This document shows positions 8,950 through 17,115 of a DNA stretch of 64,000 bases, piece by piece. Where the stretch lies: the NCBI GenBank assembly GCA_036491115.1, contig DASXCQ010000045.1, forward strand, positions 1 through 64,000, given 5' to 3'. This DNA comes from DATEPR01 sp036491115. Lineage in GTDB: Bacteria > Actinomycetota > Actinomycetes > Mycobacteriales > Pseudonocardiaceae. Each line of letters begins with the position of its first letter. The first letter of the stretch is position 1. Under the pieces are notes generated by a model. That model was not told the DNA's origin. It made no database searches and worked only from the letters and a program-made list of their open reading frames with translations. The translations under genes and the position numbers were made by a program.

Positions 8950-10220
8950 CAGCGGTCGCCCCCCTGCTCGTTCCTGTCCTGCTGTTGTTGGTAGTCCTGC
9001 GGACGCTGGTCCTGCGGCGGCGCGTACGGGTTCGGCGGTGGCGCGTAGGGGTCGGGCGGTGGCTGGTACGGCTGCTGCTGCTGTTGGTACTGGTTCGGGT
9101 CGTAGGGCTGCTGGTAGGGCTGTTGCTGGTACGGGGACTGCTGCGGTGGCTGGTAGGGCTGCTGGTACTGCTGCTGTTGATAAGGCTGTTGGTAGGGCGG
9201 CTGTTGCGGCGGGTACGGCGGCTGCGGCTGGTAGGGCGGCTGCTGCGGCGGGTAGCCCGGCTGGAACGGGCCGCCGTACGGCGAGCTGTTGGTCAGGTTG
9301 AGGTACAGCTGCTCGAGGTTGACCCGTTCCTCCTCGATGCCGTACACCGACACTCCGGCCTTCAGCGCGATGTCCGCGACCTGCTTGGCCTCCACGCCGC
9401 CGACCGCGATCCGCCCGTCCTGCAGCGCCTCGACGTTGTAAATCTCGTCGTCCCGCAACGCTTTCGTCAGCGCGGCGGCGTCCGAGGGCGCAACCAGGAC
9501 CCTGGACTGCTGGGAGCGGCGCAGGTGCTCCAGCGGCCCGTTGTACATGGTCTGGCCGCGGCTGATGATGATCACCTGGTCGACCGTCTGCTCGACCTCG
9601 GGGAGGATGTGGCTGGAGATCAGCACGGTCCGGCCGGCGCGCGCGTACGCCTGCAGGAACGTGCGCAGCCAGGCGATGCCCTCCGGGTCCAGGCCGTTGG
9701 CCGGCTCGTCCAGCACCAGGATCTGCGGGTCGCCCAGCAGCGCGGTGGCCAGTGCCAGCCGCTGCTTCATGCCGAGGGAGAAGCTGCCCGCGCCGCGTCC
9801 GGCCGCCGGGCCGAGGCCGACCAGCTGCAGCACCTGGTCGGCCCGCGCGTCCGGCATGCCGATGGCGGCCGCGTAGACGCGGAGGTGGTCGCGGGCGGTC
9901 CGCTTGGGGTGGAAGCCCTGGGCCTCCAGCACCGCGCCGACGACCCTGGCCGGCTGGCCGAGTTGGCCGAACGGGACGCCGTTGATCGTCGTGGTACCCG
10001 CCGTGGGGTTCACCAGACCGAGTGCCATCCGCAGGGTGGTGGTCTTGCCGGCGCCGTTCGGCCCGAGGAATCCGGTGACCGAGCCCGGCTCCACGGTGAA
10101 GCTGAGGTTCTGCACCGCCGTGACCGGGCCGAACTGCTTGGTCAGGCCCTGCACCGTGATCCGGCCGCTGCCGTCGTGCACGCGCGTCCTCCCCGTCCTC
10201 GCCTGGGCTGTGGCGGTCAT
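8949..10220 (-). CDS. ABC transporter ATPase with long Gln/Pro/Tyr-rich C-terminal tail
   Basis: The ATPase partner of the ABC-2 permease, 423 residues. Residues 1-310 form a standard DrrA/CcmA-like ATPase: Walker A GPNGAGKT (53-60), signature FSLGMKQRL (from 147), Walker B ILVLDEP (167-173) and switch His (ISSHIL, near 204). Residues 311-423 are an added low-complexity tail built of PPYQQP-like units, with almost only Pro, Gln, Tyr, plus Asn/Asp/Arg near the end, predicted to be disordered. Family members normally stop near residue 300-320. The ATG start has a weak ribosome binding site, and the stop overlaps the permease start by one base. The tail could bind a partner or phase-separate, which is inference. 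Confidence 0.93.
   Translation of the reverse strand: MTATAQARTGRTRVHDGSGRITVQGLTKQFGPVTAVQNLSFTVEPGSVTGFLGPNGAGKTTTLRMALGLVNPTAGTTTINGVPFGQLGQPARVVGAVLEAQGFHPKRTARDHLRVYAAAIGMPDARADQVLQLVGLGPAAGRGAGSFSLGMKQRLALATALLGDPQILVLDEPANGLDPEGIAWLRTFLQAYARAGRTVLISSHILPEVEQTVDQVIIISRGQTMYNGPLEHLRRSQQSRVLVAPSDAAALTKALRDDEIYNVEALQDGRIAVGGVEAKQVADIALKAGVSVYGIEEERVNLEQLYLNLTNSSPYGGPFQPGYPPQQPPYQPQPPYPPQQPPYQQPYQQQQYQQPYQPPQQSPYQQQPYQQPYDPNQYQQQQQPYQPPPDPYAPPPNPYAPPQDQRPQDYQQQQDRNEQGGDR
8952..9290 (-). repeat. Low-complexity coding repeat (Q/P/Y tail)
   Basis: This stretch encodes residues 311-423 of the ABC ATPase. Read on the coding strand it is a run of imperfect CAGCCCTACCAG-like units giving repeated P-Y-Q-Q and Q-Q-P-Y words. 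The units vary in synonymous positions, so it is a degenerate coding repeat, not a recent exact tandem duplication. Such runs may expand or contract by slippage. Confidence 0.85.
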
Positions 10221-10294
10221 CCTGCCCTACCGACCGGGGACGCGGTGCCCGGACGGGGAGATCCGGGCGGTCACGACGGAAGGCGACCGATCGG

Positions 10295-10663
10295 TCACCC
10301 GGTGGCGGTGGCCGAGCGGTTGCGGCGGCGGCTGCCACCGCGGCTGCCGGTATGGCGGCGGAACGGGCGGCGGGACACCGAGGGCACGCCGTCGCCGAGG
10401 AGGTGTTGGTAGGCCATCGTCCACACTCGACACGGCCACCGGCGGCGCCGGAACCGGGCGGGACACACGCGGCAGCGGCCGTCCGTGCCGGGTTGGTGCG
10501 CGGTGAGCAGCAGCCGCCAGCCGTCGGTCAGCCGGTGCAGTTCGGTGCGGGCCAGGGGGAGTAGGTCGTCGGCATCGCCGTGCCGGGCCAGGTCGTCCAG
10601 GACGGCCAGCCGGCGCAGCACCGCCGCGCGCAGCGTCTCGTCTGCCGGCTGCCGGCCCGCCAC
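10295..10663 (-). CDS. Hypothetical protein with CxxC-type cysteine cluster
   Basis: A 122-residue basic protein of unknown function. The N-terminal half (ADETLRAAVLRRLAVLDDLARHGDADDLLPLA) is helical. Around residue 68 there is GRCRVCPARFRRRRWPC, three cysteines that may bind a metal with a nearby His, followed by a conserved-looking WTMAYQHLLGD. The C-terminal 30 residues are Arg/Ser-rich. The start is a GTG (complement of 10661-10663) 4 bases after the stop of the upstream 82-residue gene, so the two are likely an operon. Similar short proteins with an HQPG..GRCR.C motif are, from memory, frequent in Pseudonocardiales. I give no function. Confidence 0.7.
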   Translation of the reverse strand: MAGRQPADETLRAAVLRRLAVLDDLARHGDADDLLPLARTELHRLTDGWRLLLTAHQPGTDGRCRVCPARFRRRRWPCRVWTMAYQHLLGDGVPSVSRRPFRRHTGSRGGSRRRNRSATATG

Positions 10664-10667
10664 GGCG

Positions 10668-10916
10668 CTAGCCCGTCGCCCTCGTCGCCGCCCGGTCCAG
10701 TGCGCTGCCCAGCAGTCGGGTCTGGTCGGCGGACAGGACCGCCGCCTGGCCGGGCGGCGCGACCACGACGACGCGATCCTGTTGCACCACCACGTTCATC
10801 GCGCGACACCGGCCGAAGGGGTCGACGCATTCCACCCACCAGTGGGACTCCGCCTCGGTCGGCTCCACCGGTAGGAGTGGGGCCCCTCGGCGCGGCGTTG
10901 TCTGCGGATCTGCCAC
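10668..10916 (-). CDS. Hypothetical protein, 82 residues
   Basis: A small soluble protein beginning with GTG. Its middle reads as beta strands (SHWWVECVDPFGRCRAMNVVVQQDRVVVVAPP) followed by a C-terminal helix with the words SADQTRLLGSALD. This resembles small actinobacterial proteins that carry a beta hairpin and a QxxxLxxAL helix, but I cannot name a family. It lies first in a two-gene unit with the cysteine-containing 122-residue protein. No clear Shine-Dalgarno sequence is visible, and the start is chosen because the hydrophilic N-terminus fits the reading frame best. Confidence 0.65.
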   Translation of the reverse strand: MADPQTTPRRGAPLLPVEPTEAESHWWVECVDPFGRCRAMNVVVQQDRVVVVAPPGQAAVLSADQTRLLGSALDRAATRATG

Positions 10917-11089
10917 CCTGGCTGTATCGGCCCGGGCGGGCGGCGCCTGAGCCGACTTCCGGATTTCACCGTGATTTTCACCCGTTCGGGCATGCGCTCC
11001 CCGCCTGGCCAGACATTCCGACTACGAAGGCGCATCGGTCCCCGGGTGTCCTGGCGCGCCCGCTTGGCGGTGCGCCTAAGCTGGTAGGT

Positions 11090-11134
11090 GGCGACCCGCT
11101 CCCAGCGACCCCCAGGCTGGTTGAGCGGGTCGCC
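11090..11134. other. Strong nested hairpin in a divergent intergenic region
   Basis: GGCGACCCGCTC (11090-11101) pairs perfectly with GAGCGGGTCGCC (11123-11134). Inside the loop, CCAGC pairs with GCTGG, giving an extended structure. It is followed on the plus strand by CCCCTTGTTGT. It sits between the divergent 82-residue gene and the glycosyltransferase gene, where no upstream plus-strand gene needs a terminator. It may end a small RNA or a readthrough transcript, or be a regulatory stem. It does not fit a tRNA. Confidence 0.5.
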
Positions 11135-11165
11135 CCTTGTTGTGGGCCACCCGCGAGTGTCTCAT

Positions 11166-11194
11166 TTGACGAAACTCTTAGTATGAGAGTTAAG
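11166..11194 (+). promoter_or_regulatory. Promoter with internal palindromic operator for the glycosyltransferase
   Basis: A -35-like TTGACG (11166-11171) and a -10-like GTTAAG (11189-11194) are 17 bases apart. The spacer holds an inverted repeat, AACTCTTA-GTA-TGAGAGTT (11173-11191), with one mismatch in 8-base arms. This placement is what a MarR- or TetR-type repressor would use. The start codon lies 17 bases after the -10 element, behind an AAGGGGG ribosome binding site. Confidence 0.6.
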
Positions 11195-11210
11195 TCGAAG
11201 GGGGCCCACC

Positions 11211-12314
11211 ATGCGCGTACTGATCACCACATCACCCGGGATCGGCCACATCTTCCCGACCGTCTCGACGGCCTGGGCGCTGCGAGCGGCAGGGCACGAC
11301 GTCGTCCTCGCCACGGGCGGCAACCACGAACTGGCCGGGCATGCCGGCCTGCACGTCGTGGACGCCGCACCGGGCGTCGACTTCGCCGCGATCTTCCGGG
11401 ACTTCTTCGTCGCGCAGGGCACCGCGCCGACCGAGGGCCTGGACTTCGTGGCGCGGCTGTTCGCCACGGTGAGCCGCGAGTTCACCGACCGGACCGTCGA
11501 ACTCGCCCGGCGGTGGCACCCGGACCTGGTGCTCCACACACCGCTGCAGGCGGCAGGCCCACTGGCCGCACAGGTCGCCGACGTGCCGGCTGTCCTGCAC
11601 ACCATCGGCATCGGCCAGACGGCGTGGCTGTCCACCGCGCTGGCCGAGCGGTTCACCGACGAGTACCGGCGGTTCGACGTCGCGCCGGTCGCGCCGTCCG
11701 CGGTGCTGGACGTGAGCCCGCCCAGCCTGGCCGCCGACGCGGCAGGTGCGGTGTCGATGCGGTACGTGCCCTACAACGGTGGTGCCGTGCTGCCGTCGTG
11801 GCTGGTGGAGCCGGTCACCCGACCGCTGGTGACGGTGACGCTGGGCTCGGTGCTGCCGAGGATGGCCGGGGTCGGGGCGCTGCGGCCGTTCGTCGCGGCA
11901 GCCGGGTCGGTGCGGGCCGACTTCGTGGTGACGCTCGGCGGTGCGGACCCGGCCGATTTCGGTCCACTGCCGGCGAACGTGCGGCTGGTGGATTGGGTGC
12001 CGCTGTCGGCGCTGCTCGCGGTCAGCTCGGCGGCGATCCACCACGGCGGGGCCGGGACGACGCTCACCGCGCTGGCCGCCGGGCTGCCGCAACTGGTGCT
12101 GCCGCAGGGTGCCGACCAGTTCCAGAACGCGGCGGCGGTGGCGAAGTCCGGCGCCGGCGCCGTGGTGCGACCGGAGGAGCTGGACGCGGACCGGCTCGGT
12201 GAGCTGGTGACCGACGGCGCCGCACGGGCGGCGGCGCGGTCCGTGGCCGCGGAAATGGTCGGCCAGCCGACGCCCGCCGACGTGGTGCCGAGGCTGGTGG
12301 AACTGGCCGGTTGA
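11211..12314 (+). CDS. GT1-family glycosyltransferase (macrolide/natural-product type)
   Basis: A 367-residue GT-B fold enzyme that would move a sugar from a nucleotide donor to a small hydrophobic acceptor in the cytoplasm. The N-terminal domain starts MRVLITTSPGIGHIFP with the usual His. The C-terminal domain has the donor-binding HHGGAGTTLTALAAGLPQLVLP (near residues 275-300) followed by GADQFQNA. This is the pattern of the CalG/DesVII/EryCIII-like group. At 367 residues it is slightly short for the group. It stands alone next to a palindrome-bearing promoter, with no biosynthetic gene cluster around it, so detoxification of a foreign antibiotic by glycosylation is as plausible as a biosynthetic role. 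The acceptor is unknown. Confidence 0.88.
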   Translation: MRVLITTSPGIGHIFPTVSTAWALRAAGHDVVLATGGNHELAGHAGLHVVDAAPGVDFAAIFRDFFVAQGTAPTEGLDFVARLFATVSREFTDRTVELARRWHPDLVLHTPLQAAGPLAAQVADVPAVLHTIGIGQTAWLSTALAERFTDEYRRFDVAPVAPSAVLDVSPPSLAADAAGAVSMRYVPYNGGAVLPSWLVEPVTRPLVTVTLGSVLPRMAGVGALRPFVAAAGSVRADFVVTLGGADPADFGPLPANVRLVDWVPLSALLAVSSAAIHHGGAGTTLTALAAGLPQLVLPQGADQFQNAAAVAKSGAGAVVRPEELDADRLGELVTDGAARAAARSVAAEMVGQPTPADVVPRLVELAG

Positions 12315-12426
12315 CGGCATCCGGATCGGTTCCGTGGCCGCCACGCCACCGTTTGGTCAGGGGTCGGCGGGATGATCGCGCTCGCCAGGGGATCGCCGGA
12401 TGGTTACGGTGGTCGGCGACGGGACG

Positions 12427-12459
12427 CCTCCCGGCTCGTCGGGGATACGAGCCGGGAGG
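12427..12459. terminator. Hairpin between convergent genes
   Basis: CCTCCCGGCTCGT (12427-12439) pairs perfectly over 13 bases with ACGAGCCGGGAGG (12447-12459) around a 7-base loop. It lies between the convergent glycosyltransferase and sedolisin genes, and is best read as a bidirectional terminator. The U-tract is short, as is usual in high-GC actinobacteria. Confidence 0.75.
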
Positions 12460-12491
12460 CCCGCGTCTTTGATCGAGACCCTCCGCACACA

Positions 12492-12526
12492 CGACGACCC
12501 CGGCATACGGGGCGTCGGGGTCGTCG
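12492..12526. terminator. Second convergent-gene hairpin
   Basis: CGACGACCCCG (12492-12502) pairs with CGGGGTCGTCG (12516-12526) around a 13-base loop. It lies just past the stop of the sedolisin gene and probably serves as that gene's terminator, forming a double terminator with the preceding hairpin. Confidence 0.65.
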
Positions 12527-12543
12527 CGGGGAACCGGTACTGA

Positions 12544-14169
12544 TCAGCCGCCGAGGGCGGCCGCCAGACCGGCGCCGTCATAGGAGCCGAGCCCGGTCAC
12601 GGCGTCGTAACCGGTGCCGGCGTCGAACCCTCCGTTGCTGCCGGACGTGATGTCGTGGAACGCCGAGCCGTAGCTCGGGCCGCCCGCGATCGAGTAGAAC
12701 GCCTCGTTGCCGTTGCCCAGCTTGCTGCCCGACGCCGCGTCGTACAGCGCGGCGAAACCGGACCACATCGGCGCGGCGCAACTCGTGCCGCCGAACACCT
12801 CCCACTCACCGGCCGAGAAGATCGCGTAGCCGGTGTTCGGGTCGGCGTCCAGGGACACGTCCGGCACGGCCCGCTGGCCGCTCGGGTCGTTCTGGTAGCT
12901 CGGCGTGCCGAACACGGCCGAGTCACCGCCACCGGAACCGTCCCACGCGGACTCCGAGCCGTAGTCGCCCGCCGCGTCCGTGCTCAGCGACGTGCCACCG
13001 GCACCGCTCACGTTCGGGTCGGACGCCGGGTAGTCCACCGCCGTGCTGCCGTTGCCGCAGTCGTCGGAACCGCTGTCACCGGAGGCGACGAAGAAGCTGA
13101 TGCCCTCCGCGGCGCCCTGCTGCAGCGCGTTGTCCGTGCCGTCGATCGACGCCTGCGACGCGTCCGCCTCGCACTCGCCCCACGAGACCGAGGTGACCGA
13201 AACGCGGTCGTCGGTGGCGATCTGGTTGGCGAGGTCGACCTGACCCTGGTCGGAGTTGGGCGCCTCGTAGACCAGTGTGTTCACCGCCGGCGCCATGGCC
13301 TGGACCAGTTCGATGTCCAGCTCGACCTCACCCTGGCCCTCACCCGGGTTGGAGTCGAAGTCGGCGCCGTCCACCGACACCGTCCGCGGTGCCGGCGCGC
13401 CGATGCCGAACTGGCTGTCGTAGCCGGCGATGTTGGATGCCTGGTAGCCGTCGAACTCCCACAGGGCAACGGTCTGGCCGCTGCCGTCGCCCAGCGAGCC
13501 CGTGTCGTACGCGGTGCGCAACTGGGCGGGCGTGAAGCCCGAGACGGCGTGCGGGTGCTTGCCCGCCGTGGTGTTCGGCACGGCTGCCGTGTGCCGGACC
13601 GCGTGATTGTCCAAACCGGAGATTCCTTGCACCAGACCGGCCACATCGGACCGCATGCTAGGGGCGGAAGCGTTGGCGTAGAACGTCCTCGTGCCCTGCC
13701 GGAAGGTGCCGATCCGGGTGGCGAATGCGCTGTTCACCGTGCCCGCCGAGCCCTTCACGTCGACCACCTGGCGGTTGCCGGACACCCGCGTGACCGTGAG
13801 CCCGGCCGAACGCAGGTAGTCGGTGACCTTGGTGACGTCCGCGGTGCTCGGGCCGTACCGGGCGGTGAACTGGGCGGGCGTGAGGTAGTGGTGGTACTGC
13901 GCCGACGAGCGGTTGCCGACCTGGGCCAGGAACTGCCGCAGGCCGGCCTCGTCGTGCAGCTTCAGCGACACGGCGAACGACATCATGTGGTTCGCCGCGA
14001 GGTCGCCGGTACGCGTGCTACCGGCGACCGCGGGGTTGACGTTGTGCGGCATCGCGACCATCGGCACGGCACCGGTGCCGGCCGCGTTCGCCGTCGCGGC
14101 GAACACCAACGCGGCGGCGATCGGCACCGGCGCCACGATGCCGGCGACGATCCGCAGGGATTTCCTCAT
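12544..14169 (-). CDS. Secreted S53 (sedolisin/kumamolisin) serine-carboxyl peptidase
   Basis: A 541-residue extracellular protease. Residues 1-30 are a Sec signal peptide ending near ANAA. A pro-kumamolisin activation domain follows (about 60-190). The mature catalytic domain begins around residue 205 and carries the expected residues: Glu281 and Asp285 (GEVELDIELVQ), the oxyanion Asp365 (ASGDSGS) and the nucleophile Ser463 (GGTSCAAP). The C-terminal DITSG...GYDAVTGLGS supplies the calcium site. Sedolisins work at acidic pH and degrade proteins outside the cell. The ATG start lies in front of an AT-richer upstream region that probably holds its promoter. The gene ends at two hairpins facing the glycosyltransferase. 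Confidence 0.95.
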   Translation of the reverse strand: MRKSLRIVAGIVAPVPIAAALVFAATANAAGTGAVPMVAMPHNVNPAVAGSTRTGDLAANHMMSFAVSLKLHDEAGLRQFLAQVGNRSSAQYHHYLTPAQFTARYGPSTADVTKVTDYLRSAGLTVTRVSGNRQVVDVKGSAGTVNSAFATRIGTFRQGTRTFYANASAPSMRSDVAGLVQGISGLDNHAVRHTAAVPNTTAGKHPHAVSGFTPAQLRTAYDTGSLGDGSGQTVALWEFDGYQASNIAGYDSQFGIGAPAPRTVSVDGADFDSNPGEGQGEVELDIELVQAMAPAVNTLVYEAPNSDQGQVDLANQIATDDRVSVTSVSWGECEADASQASIDGTDNALQQGAAEGISFFVASGDSGSDDCGNGSTAVDYPASDPNVSGAGGTSLSTDAAGDYGSESAWDGSGGGDSAVFGTPSYQNDPSGQRAVPDVSLDADPNTGYAIFSAGEWEVFGGTSCAAPMWSGFAALYDAASGSKLGNGNEAFYSIAGGPSYGSAFHDITSGSNGGFDAGTGYDAVTGLGSYDGAGLAAALGG

Positions 14170-14283
14170 GTCCGACTCCCCGACTCGATTGGTAACGTCG
14201 GGACGCTATGACCACGTGATCGAACCGGTCAATCCAGGATTTTTCACGCAATCGCTGGACATGGGGATTAACTGTGTAAATGG

Positions 14284-15402
14284 TTAACGGGAAAGCACCG
14301 AGACCAGTTGCGTGTGCGCCAGATCGTGCGCCTGCGCGACCGGTTCGTTGACCAGGTTGCCGGCGTGCGTGTTCAGCCCGAGCGCCAGCGCCGGGTCGGC
14401 GTTGCTCGCCGCGTGCCAGCCGTGGTCGGCGATGGCAGCCGCGTAGGGCAGCGTGACGTTCGTCAGCGCGTAGGTCGACGTGCGCGGCACCGCGCCGGGC
14501 ATGTTGGCCACGCAGTAGAACACCGACTGGTGCACCAGGTAGGTCGGGTCGTCGTGGGTGGTCGGGTGCGAGTCGGCGAAGCAGCCACCCTGGTCGATCG
14601 CGATGTCCACCAGGACCGAACCCGGCTTCATCCGCGACACCAGGGCATTGTCCACCAGCTTCGGCGCCTTCGCGCCCGGCACCAGCACCGCGCCCACCAC
14701 CAGGTCGGCCTCGCGCACGGCCTGGTCGATCGCGAACCTGTTGGACGTCACCGTGCGGATCCGGCCGTGGTAACGGCCGTCGATCTGCCGCAGCCGGTCC
14801 ACGTTGGTGTCCAGCACCTCGACGTCGGCGCCCATGCCGAGGGCGACCGTGGCCGCGTTGATGCCGGCGACGCCGCCGCCGATCACCACGACCCGCGCCG
14901 GGTGCACGCCGGGCACGCCACCGGGCAGCACACCGCGCCCGCCGGACGGCTTCATCAGCGCGTACGCCCCGACCTGCGGCGCCAGCCGGCCCGCCACCTC
15001 GGACATCGGCGCCAGCAGCGGCAGCGCGCCACTCGCGTTCTGCACCGTCTCGTAGGCGATCGCGGTGGTGCCAGACTCCAGCAGCGCGGTGGTCAGCGCG
15101 CGGTCGGCGGCCAGGTGCAGGTAGGTGAACAGGACCAGCCCGTCGCGCAGCCTCGGGTACTCGGCGGCGATCGGCTCCTTGACCTTGAGCACCAGCTCGG
15201 CCTCGCCCCACACGTCCTCGGCCGACGCCAGCACCTTGGCACCCGCGGACAGGTACTCCTCGTCCTCGATCGCGGAGCCCAGGCCGGCACCCACCTCGAC
15301 GTACACGTCGTGGCCGCGGCTGGTCAGCTCGTGCGCGCCGGCAGGAGTCAGCGCGACCCGGTACTCGTTGTTCTTGATCTCCCGAGGTACGGCGATCTTC
15401 AC
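14284..15402 (-). CDS. ald: Alanine dehydrogenase
   Basis: A 372-residue NAD-dependent L-alanine dehydrogenase, interconverting alanine with pyruvate and ammonia. It starts at GTG (KIAVPREIKNNEYRVALTP), preceded by AGGAAGGGA at good spacing; an upstream in-frame ATG would add 16 unconserved residues. Diagnostic segments are the substrate Arg/Lys motif at the N-terminus, FTYLHLA (near residue 94), MSEVAGR, the Rossmann glycine motif VVVIGGGVAGINAA (near 170) and the active-site DIAIDQGGCFADSHPTTHDDPTY. Length fits the family (about 370). It lies 140 bases after a PucR-type regulator gene on the same strand, which may sense alanine or nitrogen state and control it. Confidence 0.97.
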   Translation of the reverse strand: MKIAVPREIKNNEYRVALTPAGAHELTSRGHDVYVEVGAGLGSAIEDEEYLSAGAKVLASAEDVWGEAELVLKVKEPIAAEYPRLRDGLVLFTYLHLAADRALTTALLESGTTAIAYETVQNASGALPLLAPMSEVAGRLAPQVGAYALMKPSGGRGVLPGGVPGVHPARVVVIGGGVAGINAATVALGMGADVEVLDTNVDRLRQIDGRYHGRIRTVTSNRFAIDQAVREADLVVGAVLVPGAKAPKLVDNALVSRMKPGSVLVDIAIDQGGCFADSHPTTHDDPTYLVHQSVFYCVANMPGAVPRTSTYALTNVTLPYAAAIADHGWHAASNADPALALGLNTHAGNLVNEPVAQAHDLAHTQLVSVLSR

Positions 15403-15542
15403 CGGTTCGTCCCTTCCTGGCCGTGATCCGTTGGTGCCGTCGCACAACAAGATGAGTCAGCGCGTCACACTTGTCATCATGCGCCAGGCACCAGTGTCGG
15501 GCACGTCGACTGTGCTGGGAGCACAACGTTGGGCCGTTGGTG

Positions 15543-17105
15543 TCAGCCCCAGTGCACCGTGACCAGTTGCGCGAGCAGTGCCAGGCGGACATCCGGCTCA
15601 CCGAGATCGACGTCGGTGAGTTCGGTCACTTTTCGCATGCGATAGCGCAGGGTGTTCGGGTGGATGCGCAACGCCTGGCCCGCCCCGCGCGGGTTGCCGG
15701 GGTGGCGCAGCCACTCGTAGAGGGTGCGCACGTACTCGGTGCCGTTGGCCTCGTCGTGCCGGCGCAGCAGCGGCACCGGCCCGACGTCGGTGACACCGGC
15801 ACCCGCCGCGGCCGTGGCCAGCCGGTGCAGGGCCAGCACCGCCCACGTCTGCACGTAGTCGGCCACCGAGCCGGGCACCAGTCCGGCGCGCAACAGGCCG
15901 AGCGTCTCCTGGGCCTGCGCCTTCGAGCGCGGCAGGTCGGTCAGCGGCACCGGCGCGCCGGCCGCGGCGAGCGCGCGGGTACCGGTCGGGCGGGTCAGCG
16001 CGGCGCGCAGCGCGTCCCAGCCGCCGTCACCGGAACCGTCCGGCACCACCGCGAACAGCAGCCCGTGCAGGTCGGCGACCGCCGGACGCCTGCCGATGCC
16101 GCTGGTGATCCGCTCCCACAGGGCCAGCCGCAGCCCCTCGGTGCGCAGATCGTCGTCGGCCAGCCCACCCGCCGCGTCGATCGCCACCACCCGGTGCGGC
16201 ACGTCGGCCAGGTCCAGTTCGGCCGCCGCCACCCGCACGCTGCCGTTGCCCTCCAGCAGCGCCCGCAGCCGCTCCGCGGAATGCCGCCGCTCCACGTCCA
16301 CCCGCGCCCGCCTGCGCAACAGGTGCAGCGCCACCACAGAGCCGGCGTCGGCGAACGCGGCGGCCCGCGCGTCCGGCACCTTGCCCGGCACCACGGCCCA
16401 CATCGAGCCGAGCAGTTCGCCGCCCATCCGGATCGGCACGATCAGCCGGGGCAGGGTGCCGTCCCGCTGGGCGGCGACGTAGATCGGGCTGCCACCGCGG
16501 GACAGCTCGCGGAACACGCCACGGGACCGGAATCGGGCCAGCACGTCGTCCGGCACCCGCCGGCCCATGATCGTGGACACCCTGGCCGGGTCGGTCCGGT
16601 CCTGCCGGGCCGAATAGGCGAGTACCCGGGAACTGGCGTCCTCGATGGTCACCGGCGCGTCGATCACCGAGGCGACCGCGTCCGCCAACCGGAACAGGTC
16701 GCCCAGCCCGTCGGGGTCGTCGTCATCGCCCTCGGTCTCGGTGGCCTCCGCGTCCAGCACGGTGCGCAGCAGCCACACCAGTTGCGCCCAGCCGGTGCCC
16801 GACCGCACCTCGACCACCGACGTGCCGGCCGACCTGCCCGCACCCAACACCGTGGCCTGCCCGGCCAGCGGCGGCTTCAGCAGCACGGCCGCGGCACCCC
16901 GCTCGCCCGCGTGCCGGACGAGTTCCACCGCGTCCCTGCCGGTGCCGACCGCGACCCCCAGCACCAGGTCGCCGGCCGCCAGGTGGGTGTGCCGGCCCGG
17001 TTCGGCGATCACCACGTCGCTCACCGGACACGGCTCGTCGACGGTGAACACGGCACGCAGCAGCGTGGGTCCGACCCGGTCGACTACGCCGCGCACCGTG
17101 AGCAT
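15543..17105 (-). CDS. PucR-family transcriptional regulator
   Basis: A 520-residue regulator starting MLTVRGVVDRV. The N-terminal 130 residues form a PucR-like sensor domain, the middle (about 140-280) resembles a GAF-like region, and the C-terminus ends in the family helix-turn-helix (HPNTLRYRMRKVTELTDVDL, about residues 475-500). PucR proteins usually activate purine, amino acid or aldehyde catabolic genes in response to metabolites. Here it precedes ald, so control of alanine breakdown is likely, which is inference from position. The ATG at the complement of 17103-17105 is preferred over an upstream start that adds 14 unconserved residues. Confidence 0.88.
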   Translation of the reverse strand: MLTVRGVVDRVGPTLLRAVFTVDEPCPVSDVVIAEPGRHTHLAAGDLVLGVAVGTGRDAVELVRHAGERGAAAVLLKPPLAGQATVLGAGRSAGTSVVEVRSGTGWAQLVWLLRTVLDAEATETEGDDDDPDGLGDLFRLADAVASVIDAPVTIEDASSRVLAYSARQDRTDPARVSTIMGRRVPDDVLARFRSRGVFRELSRGGSPIYVAAQRDGTLPRLIVPIRMGGELLGSMWAVVPGKVPDARAAAFADAGSVVALHLLRRRARVDVERRHSAERLRALLEGNGSVRVAAAELDLADVPHRVVAIDAAGGLADDDLRTEGLRLALWERITSGIGRRPAVADLHGLLFAVVPDGSGDGGWDALRAALTRPTGTRALAAAGAPVPLTDLPRSKAQAQETLGLLRAGLVPGSVADYVQTWAVLALHRLATAAAGAGVTDVGPVPLLRRHDEANGTEYVRTLYEWLRHPGNPRGAGQALRIHPNTLRYRMRKVTELTDVDLGEPDVRLALLAQLVTVHWG

Positions 17106-17115
17106 GGCGTCATCG

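Noticed and set aside
9000..9260. CRISPR array or tandem DNA repeat
   Set aside because: The units are short, imperfect and in frame with the ABC ATPase; they encode the Q/P/Y tail.
11090..11134. Possible tRNA or known riboswitch
   Set aside because: The stem has no cloverleaf, anticodon loop or CCA-proximal arrangement, and I recognise no riboswitch consensus.
11173..11191. Rifamycin-associated element (RAE) upstream of a drug-modifying gene
   Set aside because: The RAE palindrome is GC-rich and centred on a different sequence; the repeat here does not match it.
15403..15542. PucR operator upstream of ald
   Set aside because: Short inverted words such as CAACG-N6-CGTTG and GATGA...TCATC are present, but none is convincing or matches a known PucR site.
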